In this document: in pieces, positions 10,117-22,270 of the stretch
How positions within the stretch are numbered: the first letter of the stretch is position 1
Layout of the letters: every line of letters begins with the position of its first letter
Assembly: GCF_007833355.1 (NCBI RefSeq)
Contig: NZ_CP020914.1
Coordinates: 1,970,047 to 2,034,046, forward strand
DNA from: Denitratisoma sp. DHT3
Lineage (GTDB): Bacteria; Pseudomonadota; Gammaproteobacteria; Burkholderiales; Rhodocyclaceae
DNA length: 64,000 nucleotides
Direction: 5' to 3'
Translations under genes and position numbers: made by a program
Notes under the pieces: model-generated
The model's input: only the letters and a program-made list of their open reading frames with translations
The model's database searches: none
Told to the model about the DNA's origin: nothing

Positions 10117-13100
10117 TCAGTCCGCCTTCGGCTCGCCCACCTTGTCCACCTTGGGATCTGACCAGGAGCCGGTGACCGCGTATTCGAAGGCGAAGACCTT
10201 GTCCAGCGGACCGCCGAACAGCTTGTTGGCCAGCCAGTAGGCGGCGCCGGTGGCGGGGTTGGCCAGCAGCACGCCGGTGGTGATGGTTTCGCCCAGCGCC
10301 GGTTGCACCCGCACCCGCAGATTCTGGGTCTCCTTCGCCAGATCCACCCGGCCCTGCATCGCGACCCGCGCCGCCGGTCCGCGGATTTCCAGATCCTTGG
10401 TTTCCATCACGCCCTGGCTGACACTGGCCTGACCCTCGATCGCGTCGAAGGCGAAACCTTCGCTGAAGACGTCGCGGAAATCCAGGGTGATCCGGCGCGG
10501 CAGGGATTGCAGGCTGAGAATGCCCAGCAGCCGGCCGGCGCCGGGCTCCAGCTTGTTGAACTGGCCGTCCTTGGCATTCACCTTGAGGCTGCCGGCGAGG
10601 CTGGAATAGTCGATCACCACCGGAGGACCGTTCCAGGACAAGTTGCCCTCCAGGGTGGCGCTGCCCCGGCGCACCGCGTCGGGATAGCCGATGCGGTTGA
10701 GCAGCTTCTCGACGCTCTTCGCCTTGAGCTTGAAATCGAAGCGGGTCGTCGGCCTGCCCGCACTTGCGCGCCACAGGCCCTGGCCGTTGAGGCTGCCGTC
10801 GTCGCTGGAGAGGGCCACGCTGGCATGCCAGTCGCCGCCCTTGTTCTCGGCATTGATCCGCACTTCGCCGAGGTCGCGCCCATGGTGCAGGAAACGCTCG
10901 AAGGTCAGGTCCAGATCCGGCAGTTCCTTGAGCGTGTCGCTCAGCTTGTCGGCATCGGCCGTCTCCGCGCGAGCCCTGGCGGCAGGCAGGCTGAACTGCG
11001 TCAGGCGGCCGGAGAGCCGCCCGACGCCGCCATCCCTCCATTCCAGGCGGCCCTGCATTTCGCCGCTTTTCAGCTCCGCGTTCCATTGCCCGGCGCGGCG
11101 CTGGGCGGTCAGGCGCAGGCCGTGGACCACGCGATCGAACGCCACCAGCTCATCCACCCGCAGATCCGCGCTGCCCAGGTTCAGGCTCGCGGCGAGGTCG
11201 CCCTCGCCGCCCGCGGGCTCCTGCTTGCTCGTGGCGGCCAGGGCGCGCCAGAAATCCAGGTCCAGGCGCGGCAGGCCGATGGCCAGCAAGGTGCCCTGCT
11301 CGGGCAGGCGCGCGGCGCTCTCCCCGATCCGCAGCAACCCTCGCTCCACGGTGGTCCGTCCGCTGTCGACGCGCCGCTGCAACTGCAACGACGCGACCTT
11401 GCCCAGGCTCAGCTCAAGCGAATCCCGGTTTTGCGCGCCGGGAAGCTGCTTGCGCTCGAAGACCAGGGGGCGGGTCTCGGTGGCCGGCTTGTTGAACGGG
11501 TCCGGCAGACTGGAGGTCAGCCCCTTCAGGTCCGAGGCCAGGCGCAGTTCCGCGCCCCGCCCCTTGACCCGCACCGTGCCGTTCCAGCGGGTGCCGCCGG
11601 AGAGATGGTCGAACAGGGGCTGGCCGGCGAACTGCTGGCGCAACTGCGCCGCGCTGATCTCGCCCCGCGCATCCACCGCCACCCGGCCCTCGCTTTCGGT
11701 GGCGATGTCGATGGTCGCGGGGCCGCCCAGCACGCGGGCGCGCACCCCGCGGGCGGAGACGCCGCGCTGGGTGAACTCGACGCGGCCGCGCACCTCCTCC
11801 AGGGCCGGCAGTCCCGGATCGGGTCGCAAGCGATTGGCGTCGAAACGGTAGCCGCCCGTCACCTCGCTGTTGGCCAGATCGCGCAACGGCAGTCGCAGGC
11901 TCAGATCCAATTCGCCGCTGCCCGTCGCCGTCATGCCGTCCGTGGCGTGGTCGATCCATTCGCCGACGGGGCTGGACTCGATGAACTTGAAGAACGCCGC
12001 CGTGGGACCCCCGGCCCTGCCGCCGATGGTGAGCAGTTCCTGCGGCGCCGAAAGGTCGGCGATTTCGGCCTTCACCGGCCCCAATAACGCCCCCACGCTG
12101 CGCCCCTGGCTGGCCTCGACGCTCATCCGCACGCCGTCGAACAGCAGCCTGCCGGCGATGTCGTCGATCTGCGGCCAGTCCGGCGCGTATTTCAGGCTGC
12201 CGCCGCGGAAATTGCCCTGGATGCGAAAAATCCCTTCGCCGCGGGGGAAGGGAAACTGGGCCAGGTCGCCTTTCAGCTTCAAGGTCATGTCGCTGGCCTG
12301 GCCGCCGCGGATCGCCTCCTTCAGCCAGGCCGCGACGTCGGCGCTGACCACCCGCGGCATGTAGCGCCATACGGCGGTGCCCTCGGCGCGGGAAAAGCGG
12401 GCGTCCAGATCGATGCTTCCCAACTGCCCCGGCTGGTACAGATAGCTGCCGGAAACCTCGCCTTCCGCGTCGCGGTTGCGCAGGCTCACCTGCCGCAACT
12501 GGATTTCCGTGTTCGCGCCAGCGGCCCGCCAGGCGCCGCGCGCCGCCAACGTCTCCAGCGGAATCCGCGCCTCGGCGAAGATCGCGGGCAGCAACACGGC
12601 ACCGTCCCGGCTCGCCAGTTCGAAGCGGCCGCCTTGCTCGTCGCCCTCGATGCTGCCGGAGATGCCTTCCAGGCCCGGCATCTCTCCCTGGGCGCCGAGC
12701 GCAAGACCAGCGACGCGGCCCTTGACGCGGAAATGCTCGAACGCCTGATGGCGCCCGTGCCAGTCCAGCTGCACCCCGTGGAACTGGCCCCGCGGCGAAT
12801 AGGCCGCCAGGGAGGCGCGCAGCCGGGGCGGGAGGGGCAGATAGTCCGCCAGCCGTTCCAGAACGCCCAGGCTCAAATCATTGACGGCGAACTCACCCTC
12901 CCGCGCCTGCCAGCGCAAATGCAGGTCCGTGGCGGGCAGGTCGATCCCGGCCGAGGTATGCAGGGTCAGCCCCTGGGTGCGCAATTCGAAACCCTCCGCC
13001 AGCCGGCGGGCCGCGACCCGGCCTTGCAGCCGCTCCAACTCCAGCATGGGCAGCTCCGGCTTCAAGCGCGTCTTCACGTCGGCGAGGGAAATGTCGGCGG

Positions 13101-13932
13101 TGAGCCCGAGCGGCCGGCCCTCCTCCAGGTCCAGCCAGAATCGCAGCGCCCCCCGGCCCCGGGGCAGTTCCAGGGGGTAGTCGAGCCAGGTCCGCCATAT
13201 CGCCAAATCGGTGTAATCCAGATTGGCGTACACCTGGCCGCGCCACCCCACCGGCCGGTTCAGGTGGTGTCCGTGCAGGTCGCCGCGGATGTCCAGACGC
13301 GACGCCATCTCCCGCGGCGCTTCGGCGGTCAGGCCGAAGCGATGGCGGCCGAAGGCCTGGCGCAGATCCAGATTCACGTTGGAGAGCGCCAGCAGCGGCG
13401 CCTGGCGCTTTTCATCCACCCAGTTGAGCTGGGCATGACGTACCACGATCCGGTACTGGGCCAGCAGCCAATCGCCGATCCGGCTGTCCTCGCCGCTCGG
13501 CGACACCGCCAGGCCGGCGACGAAAAACTGGCCTTGCGCGTCGCGCCGCACGTCGAGCCGGGGCGCCTCCAGCTCCAGGCGATGAAAACGGGGTTCCAGC
13601 GCCAGCAGGGAAGTCCAGCCCACCACGGCCTCCACGTGATCCAGGCCCAGGGCCGGACGCCCGGCCCGATCCAGTATCCGCAACTGGCCGACCTCGAGGC
13701 GGGGACGCAGCCCTTCCCAGCCGGCCTCCAGGCGGGCGATGCTGACCGGCAGGCCGAGCACGGCCGACAGCCGGCGCTCCACCTCGCCCCGGTAGTCGGC
13801 GATGTGAGGCAGCACCAGGAAGCGCAGCAGCAGGTAAATCAGGGCGCAGACCAGGAGGGCCGCGCCCGCCAGGCCCAGGACGACTCCGCCCACGCGGCGC
13901 AACCGGGGGGAACGGCACAGCGAAACAAGCAT
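10117..13932 (-). CDS. yhdP: YhdP family AsmA-like phospholipid transport protein
   Basis: Very large protein, about 1271 residues from the ATG at 13932. It has one N-terminal membrane helix (about 12-38, GGVVLGLAGAALLVCALIYLLL) and a long periplasmic beta-rich body ending in the AsmA-like C-terminal domain. E. coli YhdP, TamB and YdbH form bridge-like channels that carry phospholipids from inner to outer membrane; the same role is inferred here. The ATG at 13956 is an alternative start, and neither has a convincing ribosome-binding site. The frame is open further upstream to 14046, but that would overlap the divergent glnE start. Confidence 0.9.
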   Translation of the reverse strand: MLVSLCRSPRLRRVGGVVLGLAGAALLVCALIYLLLRFLVLPHIADYRGEVERRLSAVLGLPVSIARLEAGWEGLRPRLEVGQLRILDRAGRPALGLDHVEAVVGWTSLLALEPRFHRLELEAPRLDVRRDAQGQFFVAGLAVSPSGEDSRIGDWLLAQYRIVVRHAQLNWVDEKRQAPLLALSNVNLDLRQAFGRHRFGLTAEAPREMASRLDIRGDLHGHHLNRPVGWRGQVYANLDYTDLAIWRTWLDYPLELPRGRGALRFWLDLEEGRPLGLTADISLADVKTRLKPELPMLELERLQGRVAARRLAEGFELRTQGLTLHTSAGIDLPATDLHLRWQAREGEFAVNDLSLGVLERLADYLPLPPRLRASLAAYSPRGQFHGVQLDWHGRHQAFEHFRVKGRVAGLALGAQGEMPGLEGISGSIEGDEQGGRFELASRDGAVLLPAIFAEARIPLETLAARGAWRAAGANTEIQLRQVSLRNRDAEGEVSGSYLYQPGQLGSIDLDARFSRAEGTAVWRYMPRVVSADVAAWLKEAIRGGQASDMTLKLKGDLAQFPFPRGEGIFRIQGNFRGGSLKYAPDWPQIDDIAGRLLFDGVRMSVEASQGRSVGALLGPVKAEIADLSAPQELLTIGGRAGGPTAAFFKFIESSPVGEWIDHATDGMTATGSGELDLSLRLPLRDLANSEVTGGYRFDANRLRPDPGLPALEEVRGRVEFTQRGVSARGVRARVLGGPATIDIATESEGRVAVDARGEISAAQLRQQFAGQPLFDHLSGGTRWNGTVRVKGRGAELRLASDLKGLTSSLPDPFNKPATETRPLVFERKQLPGAQNRDSLELSLGKVASLQLQRRVDSGRTTVERGLLRIGESAARLPEQGTLLAIGLPRLDLDFWRALAATSKQEPAGGEGDLAASLNLGSADLRVDELVAFDRVVHGLRLTAQRRAGQWNAELKSGEMQGRLEWRDGGVGRLSGRLTQFSLPAARARAETADADKLSDTLKELPDLDLTFERFLHHGRDLGEVRINAENKGGDWHASVALSSDDGSLNGQGLWRASAGRPTTRFDFKLKAKSVEKLLNRIGYPDAVRRGSATLEGNLSWNGPPVVIDYSSLAGSLKVNAKDGQFNKLEPGAGRLLGILSLQSLPRRITLDFRDVFSEGFAFDAIEGQASVSQGVMETKDLEIRGPAARVAMQGRVDLAKETQNLRVRVQPALGETITTGVLLANPATGAAYWLANKLFGGPLDKVFAFEYAVTGSWSDPKVDKVGEPKAD

Positions 13933-14029
13933 GGCGCGCGGCGCGGCGATGGGCATTGGGCACCGGGCGCGGCAACGCGCCCGTAGAATGGGGAAAGTTT
14001 GACAGCCTCCGGATTTTAACCGACCCGCC

Positions 14030-16693
14030 ATGCCCGCCTTCGACAATGCACTGTCCTGCTCCCGTTATCTGTCCCGTCTGCTCGAAGCGCAACCGACGCT
14101 GGCCGAGGATCTGCGCCAACGCTGGCAGCGCGCTCCCGACGCGCCGGCCCTGACGGCGCGGTTGGCGGCAACGCCCATCGACGAGGACACGCTGAAGCCG
14201 GCTCTGCGCCGCTTCAAGCAATGGGCCTATGCCTGGGTGGGGCTGCGCGACCTGGCCGGACTCGCGCCGCTGGCGGAAGTGACCGAGACCATGACCCTGA
14301 TCGCCGACCTGGCGGTGGACAAGTCCCTGGAAGTGCTGAGCGCCGCGCTCGAGGCGCGCTATGGCGCGCCGCGCAACGCCCGCGGCGAGCGCCAGCAGCT
14401 GATCGTGATCGGCATGGGCAAGCTGGGCGGACGCGAACTCAACGTCTCCTCCGACATCGACCTGATCTTCGTCTATCCGGACGACGGCGACACCGACGGC
14501 GAACGCTCGATCTCCAATTTCGAATACTTCACCCGCCTCGGGCGGCAACTGATCGCCGCCATTTCGGAGCCCACCGCCGACGGCCAGGTGTTCCGGGTGG
14601 ACATGCGCTTGCGGCCCAACGGCGATTCCGGCCCCCTGGTCTGCTCCTTCGACATGCTGGAAAACTATTTCATCACCCAGGGCCGGGAATGGGAGCGCTA
14701 CGCCTGGATCAAGGCCCGGCCGATGACGGGCGGGCGCTGGGATGAGCTGGAAGCGATCCGCCGTCCCTTCGTGTTCCGCAAATACCTGGATTTCGGCGCC
14801 ATCAACGCCATGCGCGGCCTGCACGCCCAGATTCGCCGCGAGGTGGCGAAGAAGGACATGGCCACCCACGTCAAGCTGGGGCCGGGCGGCATTCGCGAGA
14901 TCGAATTCATCGCCCAGGTGTTCCAGTTGATCCGCGGCGGGCGCGACCTGTCGCTGCAGCTCAAGCCGACCTTGCAGGTCCTGCCGCTGCTGGCGGAACG
15001 AGGCATTCTCACCCTGGCCGACGCCCTGGCCCTGGCCGCCGCCTACGATTTCCTGCGTCGGCTCGAGCATCGCCTGCAATACCTGGACGACGCCCAGACC
15101 CATCGCCTGCCCGACAATCCCGCCGACCAGGCCGCCATCGCCCGCAACCTCGGTTTCGTCAGCTACGAGGCCCTGCTGATGGAACTGGACGCGCATCGCG
15201 AGACGGTCTCCCAGCATTTCGAGCAGGTGTTTTCCGACCCCAACCGCGACGGCCACGATCTGGACAAGCTCTGGCTCGGCGCCGAAGAGCAGGCGACGGA
15301 AGAACTCGGCCGCCTCGGTTTCCGCGAACCGGCGGCGGCGGCCGAGCGGCTCGCGGCGCTGCGCGGCAGCGGCCGCTACCAGCAAATGGCGCAGGGCATC
15401 CGCGAACGCTTCGACGCCCTGGTGCCGCGCGCCCTGGCCGCCGCCACCGAACGGCCCAACCCGGACCAGACCCTGGCCCGGCTGCTCGACCTGCTGGAGA
15501 CCATCTCGCGCCGGGCCGCCTACCTGGCGCTGCTGCAGCAATACCCGCAGGCCCTGGGCAAGGTGGCGCAGGTGATGAGCAGTTCCAGTTGGGCGGCCGA
15601 ATACCTGCAACGCCATCCGATCCTGCTCGATGAATTGCTCGATGCCCGGCTGCTCGAAGCCAAGCACGACTGGGCCGGTTTCCGCGCCGAACTGGAGCAG
15701 CGCCTGGCGGACGTCGAACCCGACACCGAACGGCAGATGGACCTGCTGCGGGAAGCCCATCACGCCCAGGTGTTCCGCCTGCTGACACAGGACATCTCCG
15801 GCCTGCTGCAGCTGGAAAAACTCTCCGACCATCTCTCCGAACTGGCCGACATCATCGTGGACCAGGCCTTGCGCTTCGCCTGGAACAAGCTCGCCACGCG
15901 CCACCGCGACGCACCGGGATTCGCCGTCATCAGCTACGGCAAGCTCGGCGGCAAGGAACTCGGCTACGCCTCGGACCTGGATCTGGTGTATCTGTTCGAG
16001 GACGACGATGCCGATGCCGGGCGCATCTATTCGCGCCTGTCGACGCGCCTGTCCACCTGGCTCTCGGCGCAGACCCCGGCCGGCCAACTGTTCGAGACCG
16101 ACCTGCGGCTGCGGCCCAACGGCGATGCCGGTCTGCCCGTGGTGAGTATCGATGCCTTCCGCCAGTACCAGTTGGAAAACGCCTGGACCTGGGAGCACCA
16201 GGCGCTGACCCGGGCGCGCTTTTCCGCCGGCGATGCGGCGGTGGGGGCGAAATTCGAGCAGGTCCGCGTCGAGATCCTGCGCCAGCAGCGCGATCCGGCC
16301 AAGCTGCGCGAGGATGTGCTGGCGATGCGCCAGCGCATGTACGACGCTCATGCCACCAAGGGCGAGGCCGCGGAACGAATCTTCAACCTGAAGCAGGACC
16401 CCGGCGGGCTGATCGACGTCGAGTTCCTGGTCCAGTATCTGGTGCTGGGCAACGCCCACGCCCATCCGGAACTGTGCGGCAACCTCGGCAACATCGCTCT
16501 GCTGCGGATCGCCGCCGAGCTCGGCCTGATTCCCGCAGAACAGGCCGAGACCGTGCGCGATGCCTACCGCGAATACCGCCGCCTGCAACACGCGCTGCGC
16601 CTCAACAACCAGAAGAGCAAGGTGGAACGGCTCAGCGTGCTGCCCGAGATCGAGGCGGTGCGCGCCTTGTGGCGTGTAGTATTCGACGCTTGA
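14030..16693 (+). CDS. glnE: Bifunctional glutamine synthetase adenylyltransferase/adenylyl-removing enzyme
   Basis: Controls nitrogen assimilation by adding AMP to, or removing it from, glutamine synthetase. The 887-residue protein contains two nucleotidyltransferase domains: the N-terminal de-adenylylation site GMGKLGGRELNVSSDIDLIF (about 128) and the C-terminal adenylylation site YGKLGGKELGYASDLDLVYL (about 633), separated by the regulatory helical domain. It is about 60 residues shorter than E. coli GlnE, mostly at the N-terminus. The start lies in a roughly 100-base divergent spacer with yhdP. Confidence 0.96.
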   Translation: MPAFDNALSCSRYLSRLLEAQPTLAEDLRQRWQRAPDAPALTARLAATPIDEDTLKPALRRFKQWAYAWVGLRDLAGLAPLAEVTETMTLIADLAVDKSLEVLSAALEARYGAPRNARGERQQLIVIGMGKLGGRELNVSSDIDLIFVYPDDGDTDGERSISNFEYFTRLGRQLIAAISEPTADGQVFRVDMRLRPNGDSGPLVCSFDMLENYFITQGREWERYAWIKARPMTGGRWDELEAIRRPFVFRKYLDFGAINAMRGLHAQIRREVAKKDMATHVKLGPGGIREIEFIAQVFQLIRGGRDLSLQLKPTLQVLPLLAERGILTLADALALAAAYDFLRRLEHRLQYLDDAQTHRLPDNPADQAAIARNLGFVSYEALLMELDAHRETVSQHFEQVFSDPNRDGHDLDKLWLGAEEQATEELGRLGFREPAAAAERLAALRGSGRYQQMAQGIRERFDALVPRALAAATERPNPDQTLARLLDLLETISRRAAYLALLQQYPQALGKVAQVMSSSSWAAEYLQRHPILLDELLDARLLEAKHDWAGFRAELEQRLADVEPDTERQMDLLREAHHAQVFRLLTQDISGLLQLEKLSDHLSELADIIVDQALRFAWNKLATRHRDAPGFAVISYGKLGGKELGYASDLDLVYLFEDDDADAGRIYSRLSTRLSTWLSAQTPAGQLFETDLRLRPNGDAGLPVVSIDAFRQYQLENAWTWEHQALTRARFSAGDAAVGAKFEQVRVEILRQQRDPAKLREDVLAMRQRMYDAHATKGEAAERIFNLKQDPGGLIDVEFLVQYLVLGNAHAHPELCGNLGNIALLRIAAELGLIPAEQAETVRDAYREYRRLQHALRLNNQKSKVERLSVLPEIEAVRALWRVVFDA

Positions 16694-16718
16694 ATTCCTT
16701 TAGGAAAAACCGGAAAGC

Positions 16719-16799
16719 AGCCACAGAGTTCACAGAGAAAACCCGGCCAGGCCAAGCGGTATTGTTTTTCCCTCTGTGCCCTCTGTTTCCTCTGTGGCT
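16719..16799. repeat. CACAGAG extragenic inverted repeat
   Basis: Outer arms AGCCACAGAG (16719-16728) and CTCTGTGGCT (16790-16799) are perfect complements, and the direct repeats CACAGAG and CTCTGTG recur inside. This matches the widespread proteobacterial CCACAGAGGACACAGAG-type extragenic element (general knowledge). It lies between co-directional glnE and argJ, and could act as a weak terminator or RNA-stability structure. Confidence 0.7.
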
Positions 16800-16830
16800 A
16801 AAAGGTTTTAAACGTTTTTAGGCCCCCGTC

Positions 16831-18069
16831 ATGCCCGTCAATTACGCCACGCCCGCCGCCTCCCAACTGTTTCCCGTCGCCGGTGTCCGCCTCGGCGTCA
16901 CCCAGGCCGGCATCCGCAAGAAGGACCGCCGCGACCTGACCCTGATCGCCCTCGACGCGGGTGCCCAGGTGGCCGGCGTATTCACGAAGAACCGCTTCTG
17001 CGCCGCGCCGGTGACGCTGTGCCGCCAGCACCTGGCCGTCGGCAGCGACATCCGCGCACTGGTGATCAACACCGGCATCGCCAACGCCGGCACCGGCCAG
17101 CCGGGCATGGACGCCGCCATCGCTACCTGTGATGCCGTCGCCGCCGCCCTGGGCGTCGAGGCCCGCCAAGTGCTGCCCTTCTCCACCGGCGTGATCCTCG
17201 AACTACTGCCCGCCGAGCGCGTGATCGCCGGTCTGTCCGCCTGCCAGGCCGACCTTCGCGCCGACGCCTGGCACGATGCCGCCCACGCCATCATGACCAC
17301 CGACACCGTGGCCAAGGCCGCCTCCCGCCGTATCGAACTGGGCGGCCAGACCGTCACCATCACCGGCATCTCCAAGGGCGCCGGCATGATCCGGCCCAAC
17401 ATGGCCACCATGCTCGGTTTCGTCGCCACCGACGCCGGCATCGCCCCAGACCTGCTGAACGCCCTGGTGAAGGAAGCCGCCGACCACTCCTTCAACGCGA
17501 TCACCGTGGATGGCGACACCTCCACCAACGACTCCTTCATCCTGATCGCCAGCGGCCAGTCCGGCGTGGCGGTGAACGATGCCGGCGACGCCCGCTGGCC
17601 GGTGCTGCGCGGCGCCATCATCGACGTGGCGCGGGAACTGGCGCAGGCCATCGTGCGCGACGGCGAGGGCGCCACCAAGTTCATCACCATTGCCGTGGAA
17701 GGCGGCCGCGATGTCGAGGAATGCCGCCAGGTGGCCTACGCGATCGGCCACTCGCCGCTGGTGAAGACCGCCTTCTTCGCCTCCGATCCCAACCTGGGCC
17801 GCATCCAGGCCGCCGTCGGCTACGCCGGCATCGAGGATCTGGACGTGGCCAGGACCCGCATCTGGCTCGCCTCCAACGGCGAGGAGGCGCTGGTCTCCGA
17901 GCACGGCGGCCGCGCCGCCGGCTACGGTGAGGAAACCGGCGCCCGCATCATGGCCGCCGCCGAGATCACGGTGCGGGTGCATCTGGGCCGCGGAGACGCC
18001 CGCGCCACGGTGTGGACCTGCGACCTGTCCTACGACTACGTGAAGATCAACGCCGACTACCGCAGCTGA
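16831..18069 (+). CDS. argJ: Bifunctional ornithine acetyltransferase/N-acetylglutamate synthase
   Basis: Arginine biosynthesis enzyme of 412 residues that transfers acetyl from N-acetylornithine to glutamate (and may also use acetyl-CoA), recycling the acetyl group. It is made as a precursor that self-cleaves before a Thr nucleophile; here the motif [15 protein letters not shown] puts Thr193 at the cleavage site. Full length with the conserved C-terminal [13 protein letters not shown]. It follows glnE after a repeat-containing spacer and ends at copy B of the dispersed repeat, facing nirS. Confidence 0.97.
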   Translation: MPVNYATPAASQLFPVAGVRLGVTQAGIRKKDRRDLTLIALDAGAQVAGVFTKNRFCAAPVTLCRQHLAVGSDIRALVINTGIANAGTGQPGMDAAIATCDAVAAALGVEARQVLPFSTGVILELLPAERVIAGLSACQADLRADAWHDAAHAIMTTDTVAKAASRRIELGGQTVTITGISKGAGMIRPNMATMLGFVATDAGIAPDLLNALVKEAADHSFNAITVDGDTSTNDSFILIASGQSGVAVNDAGDARWPVLRGAIIDVARELAQAIVRDGEGATKFITIAVEGGRDVEECRQVAYAIGHSPLVKTAFFASDPNLGRIQAAVGYAGIEDLDVARTRIWLASNGEEALVSEHGGRAAGYGEETGARIMAAAEITVRVHLGRGDARATVWTCDLSYDYVKINADYRS

Positions 18070-18072
18070 AAA

Positions 18073-18213
18073 GGCTCGCCCCCTTCGCCCCCCTCCGGGG
18101 GTTCGATATGGCTCGCTGCGCTCGAATGTCGGGGGGAGCTTCGAGCAGCACCGATGCATTGCGGCTGGCGCCGCGTGCCGCTTTTCCTTGGGGCGGCTCG
18201 GCGGAAAAGCTCG
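18073..18213 (+). repeat. Dispersed ~140-bp extragenic repeat, copy B
   Basis: Forward copy of the family at 7551-7694 and 35194-35332. It contains the pyrimidine-rich CGCCCCCCTCCGGGGG hairpin, GGCTCGCTGCGCTCG, and the terminal GCTTTTCC...GGAAAAGC inverted repeat. It occupies the spacer between the convergent argJ and nirS genes. Confidence 0.85.
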
Positions 18214-18276
18214 TTTTCGCGCCGAAAAAAAACCGGCCGCAGGGAAGATCCCTGCGGCCGGCCTTCGTCACCCCGA

Positions 18277-20016
<1,740 letters not shown>

Positions 20017-20049
20017 CTAGTCATGCACCATCAATCGACTTATTCATCG

Positions 20050-20100
20050 ACAGGCGCTATAAGGGCAGAGAACAAAATATCACAGCTTGATCCAGATCAA
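20050..20100 (-). promoter_or_regulatory. FNR/DNR-type promoter of nirS
   Basis: The palindrome TTGATCCAGATCAA at 20087-20100 is an exact TTGAT-N4-ATCAA FNR/DNR/ANR site. On the minus strand a TTATAG -10-like hexamer lies at 20062-20057, which would put the start of transcription near 20051, about 42 bases from the centre of the box. That is the classic class II activator geometry and predicts activation of nirS under low oxygen and/or nitric oxide. Confidence 0.85.
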
Positions 20101-20208
20101 CGAACCCCGAGGAAATGTACGAAACAACGCGAACCATGGGGCAAGGAAAAGTCGTTACTCTCGATTTTTCATGACAGACATCGATTCGTTTTTTTGGAGG
20201 AGCACAAG

Positions 20209-21048
20209 TTGAGCCTGACATTGACTGGATTCGACAACAAGGTGGCCCTGGTGACCGGCGCAGGACGCATGCGCAGCATCGGCCGGCCGATTGCCCTGAC
20301 CCTGGCCAGGGCCGGTTGCGACGTGGTATTGACCGGCACCGGCAAGTCGCCGTCCCTCTACCCCGCCGACGAGCAGGCGGCCGGCTGGCGCGACATCGAG
20401 TCGGTGGCCGACGAGATCCGCGCCCTGGGCCGCCGCGCCCTGCCGCTGGTGTCCGATGTCGCCGACCCCGAAGCGGTGGAGGCCCTGTCCCGGCGCGTGG
20501 TGGCGGAACTGGGCCGGATCGATTTCGTGGTCAACAACGCCGGTTCCACCCGCGGCCAGGACCGCCAGCCGGTGGCGACCCTGCCGGTCAGCGAATGGCA
20601 GCGGGTGATCGACACCAATCTCAATGGCAGCTTCTACATGTGCCAGGCCTTCGCCCGGCGCATGATCGAAGGCAAGCAGGGCGGCGCCATCATCAACATC
20701 TCCACCCTCGGCGCCCGGCTGCTGGCCGCCGGCACCGCCGCCTACGCCAGTTCCAAGGTGGCGATCAACGGCCTGACCACCATCCTCTCCGGGGAACTGG
20801 GCCAGTACGGTATACGGGTGAATGGAGTCTGCCCCGGCCTGATCGATACCAGCCGGCTGGACGACGTGGGCCGGGGCGATGCCTGGAACGGCCTGGTGAA
20901 GAGCTTCATTCCCCTCGGCCGGGCCGGTACCGGCGAGGACATCGCGAACATGGTGGCCTTCCTCTGCAGCGACCAGGGCGCCTGGATCAGCGGTCAGAGC
21001 ATCTACGTGGACGGGGGCTATACCAACGTGCCCCTGATGGGGGCCTGA
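20209..21048 (+). CDS. SDR family oxidoreductase
   Basis: NAD(P)-dependent short-chain dehydrogenase of 279 residues. It has the cofactor motif TGAGRMRSIGRP near residue 17, NNAG near 107, the Ser of the catalytic set in NISTLG, and the YxxxK pair in AAYASSKVA, with the C-terminal SIYVDGGYTNVP typical of classical SDRs. The start is a TTG at 20209, chosen because GGAGGAG lies at 20196-20202. The in-frame ATG at 20008 would run through the nirS promoter and gives no homologous sequence. Substrate is unknown. It is divergent from nirS and may share its control region. Confidence 0.85.
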   Translation: MSLTLTGFDNKVALVTGAGRMRSIGRPIALTLARAGCDVVLTGTGKSPSLYPADEQAAGWRDIESVADEIRALGRRALPLVSDVADPEAVEALSRRVVAELGRIDFVVNNAGSTRGQDRQPVATLPVSEWQRVIDTNLNGSFYMCQAFARRMIEGKQGGAIINISTLGARLLAAGTAAYASSKVAINGLTTILSGELGQYGIRVNGVCPGLIDTSRLDDVGRGDAWNGLVKSFIPLGRAGTGEDIANMVAFLCSDQGAWISGQSIYVDGGYTNVPLMGA

Positions 21049-21083
21049 CCCGGCGCAGACATGGCCGCCGGCGGCGCCCGGCT

Positions 21084-21467
21084 TCAATGCAGCTTGCGCG
21101 GCATGGACAGCAGGAATTCGGCGATCGGGGCCTCGAACTGGGTGCCGTCCTCAGCGGTCAGCTGATAGCTGCCGCGCATCGTCCCCACCGGGGTCTCCAG
21201 CACGCAGCCGCTGGTGTATTCGAAGCTCTGCCCCGGCTGCAGCAGCGGCTGATGACCGACCACGCCCAGGCCGCGCACTTCCTCCACCTTGCCGGTGGCA
21301 TCGGCGATCAGCCAGTGGCGGGAAATCAGCTGCGCCGCCACGCTGCCGACGTTGGCGATGGTGATGGTGTAGGCGAAGGTGTGACGTCCGTTTTCCGGAT
21401 CGGACTGCTCCGGCAGGTACTGGGTCGCGACGGACACCTGGATCTCGTATTTCTTGGACTCGGCCAT
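21084..21467 (-). CDS. apaG: ApaG protein
   Basis: Small cytosolic beta-sandwich protein (FN3-like fold) of 127 residues, the standard length. It carries the family segment [22 protein letters not shown], the nucleotide-binding-like GLGVVGHQP and the end motif [19 protein letters not shown]. The ApaG role is unclear (linked to cobalt/magnesium resistance and Ap4A metabolism in enterics). The ATG at 21467 is the family start; an open frame upstream overlaps rpe and is not coding. Convergent with the SDR gene and divergent from rpe. Confidence 0.95.
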   Translation of the reverse strand: MAESKKYEIQVSVATQYLPEQSDPENGRHTFAYTITIANVGSVAAQLISRHWLIADATGKVEEVRGLGVVGHQPLLQPGQSFEYTSGCVLETPVGTMRGSYQLTAEDGTQFEAPIAEFLLSMPRKLH

Positions 21468-21551
21468 AGCTCGCAATTGCACACCAAAACGGCGCCGGCC
21501 GCAATGGCGCCGAGCCGGTAAAATCGCGGCTTCGCCAACGAGGGTCTGCCC

Positions 21552-22241
21552 ATGTACCGCATCGCTCCCAGCCTCCTCTCCGCCAATTTCGCCAAGCTCG
21601 GCGAGGAGGTGCAGAACGTCGTCGCCGCCGGCGCCGACTGGATCCACTTCGACGTGATGGACAACCATTACGTCCCCAACCTGACCATCGGGCCGTTGGT
21701 GTGCGAGGCCATCCGCCCGCTGACCGAGGCGCCCATCGACGTGCACCTGATGGTGAAGCCGGTGGATCGCATCGTGCCGGACTTCGCCAAGGCCGGCGCC
21801 AACATCATCACCTTCCATCCCGAAGCCTCCGAGCACATCGACCGCACCCTTGGTCTGATCCGCGATTCCGGCTGCCAGGCCGGCCTGGTGTTCAACCCGG
21901 CGACGCCGCTCCATTACATGGACCACGTGATGGACAAGCTCGACCTGGTGCTGCTGATGAGCGTGAACCCCGGCTTCGGCGGCCAGAAGTTCATCCCCGG
22001 CACCCTGGACAAGCTGCGCCAGGCCCGGGCCCGGATCGACGCCTACGCAGCGCAGAGCGGCCGCAAGATATTGCTGGAGATCGACGGCGGGGTGAAGGCC
22101 GACAACATCGCCGAGATCGCCCGCGCCGGGGCCGACACCTTCGTCGCCGGCTCCGCCGTGTTCGGCGCCGCGCGGGATGGCGATCCCCACCGCTACGACT
22201 CGGTCATCGGTGCCATGCGCGCCGAACTGGCGAGCATCTGA
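21552..22241 (+). CDS. rpe: Ribulose-phosphate 3-epimerase
   Basis: TIM-barrel enzyme of 229 residues interconverting ribulose 5-phosphate and xylulose 5-phosphate in the pentose phosphate pathway. Motifs: [13 protein letters not shown] at the N-terminus, the metal-binding [31 protein letters not shown], and the phosphate-binding [10 protein letters not shown] and VAGSAVFG. It is followed 29 bases later by gph and then trpE, the usual betaproteobacterial order. A TAAAAT -10-like hexamer lies at 21519-21524. Confidence 0.98.
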   Translation: MYRIAPSLLSANFAKLGEEVQNVVAAGADWIHFDVMDNHYVPNLTIGPLVCEAIRPLTEAPIDVHLMVKPVDRIVPDFAKAGANIITFHPEASEHIDRTLGLIRDSGCQAGLVFNPATPLHYMDHVMDKLDLVLLMSVNPGFGGQKFIPGTLDKLRQARARIDAYAAQSGRKILLEIDGGVKADNIAEIARAGADTFVAGSAVFGAARDGDPHRYDSVIGAMRAELASI

Positions 22242-22270
22242 ACCGCCGCAGCACGATTCGGTCACGCCTG

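Noticed and set aside
13412..16591. Minus-strand open frame of over 1000 codons opposite glnE
   Set aside because: Covers glnE and the yhdP start in the wrong frame; no domain could be recognised.
21468..22265. Minus-strand extension of apaG through rpe
   Set aside because: ApaG proteins are about 125 residues and begin at the ATG at 21467; the extension is antisense to rpe.
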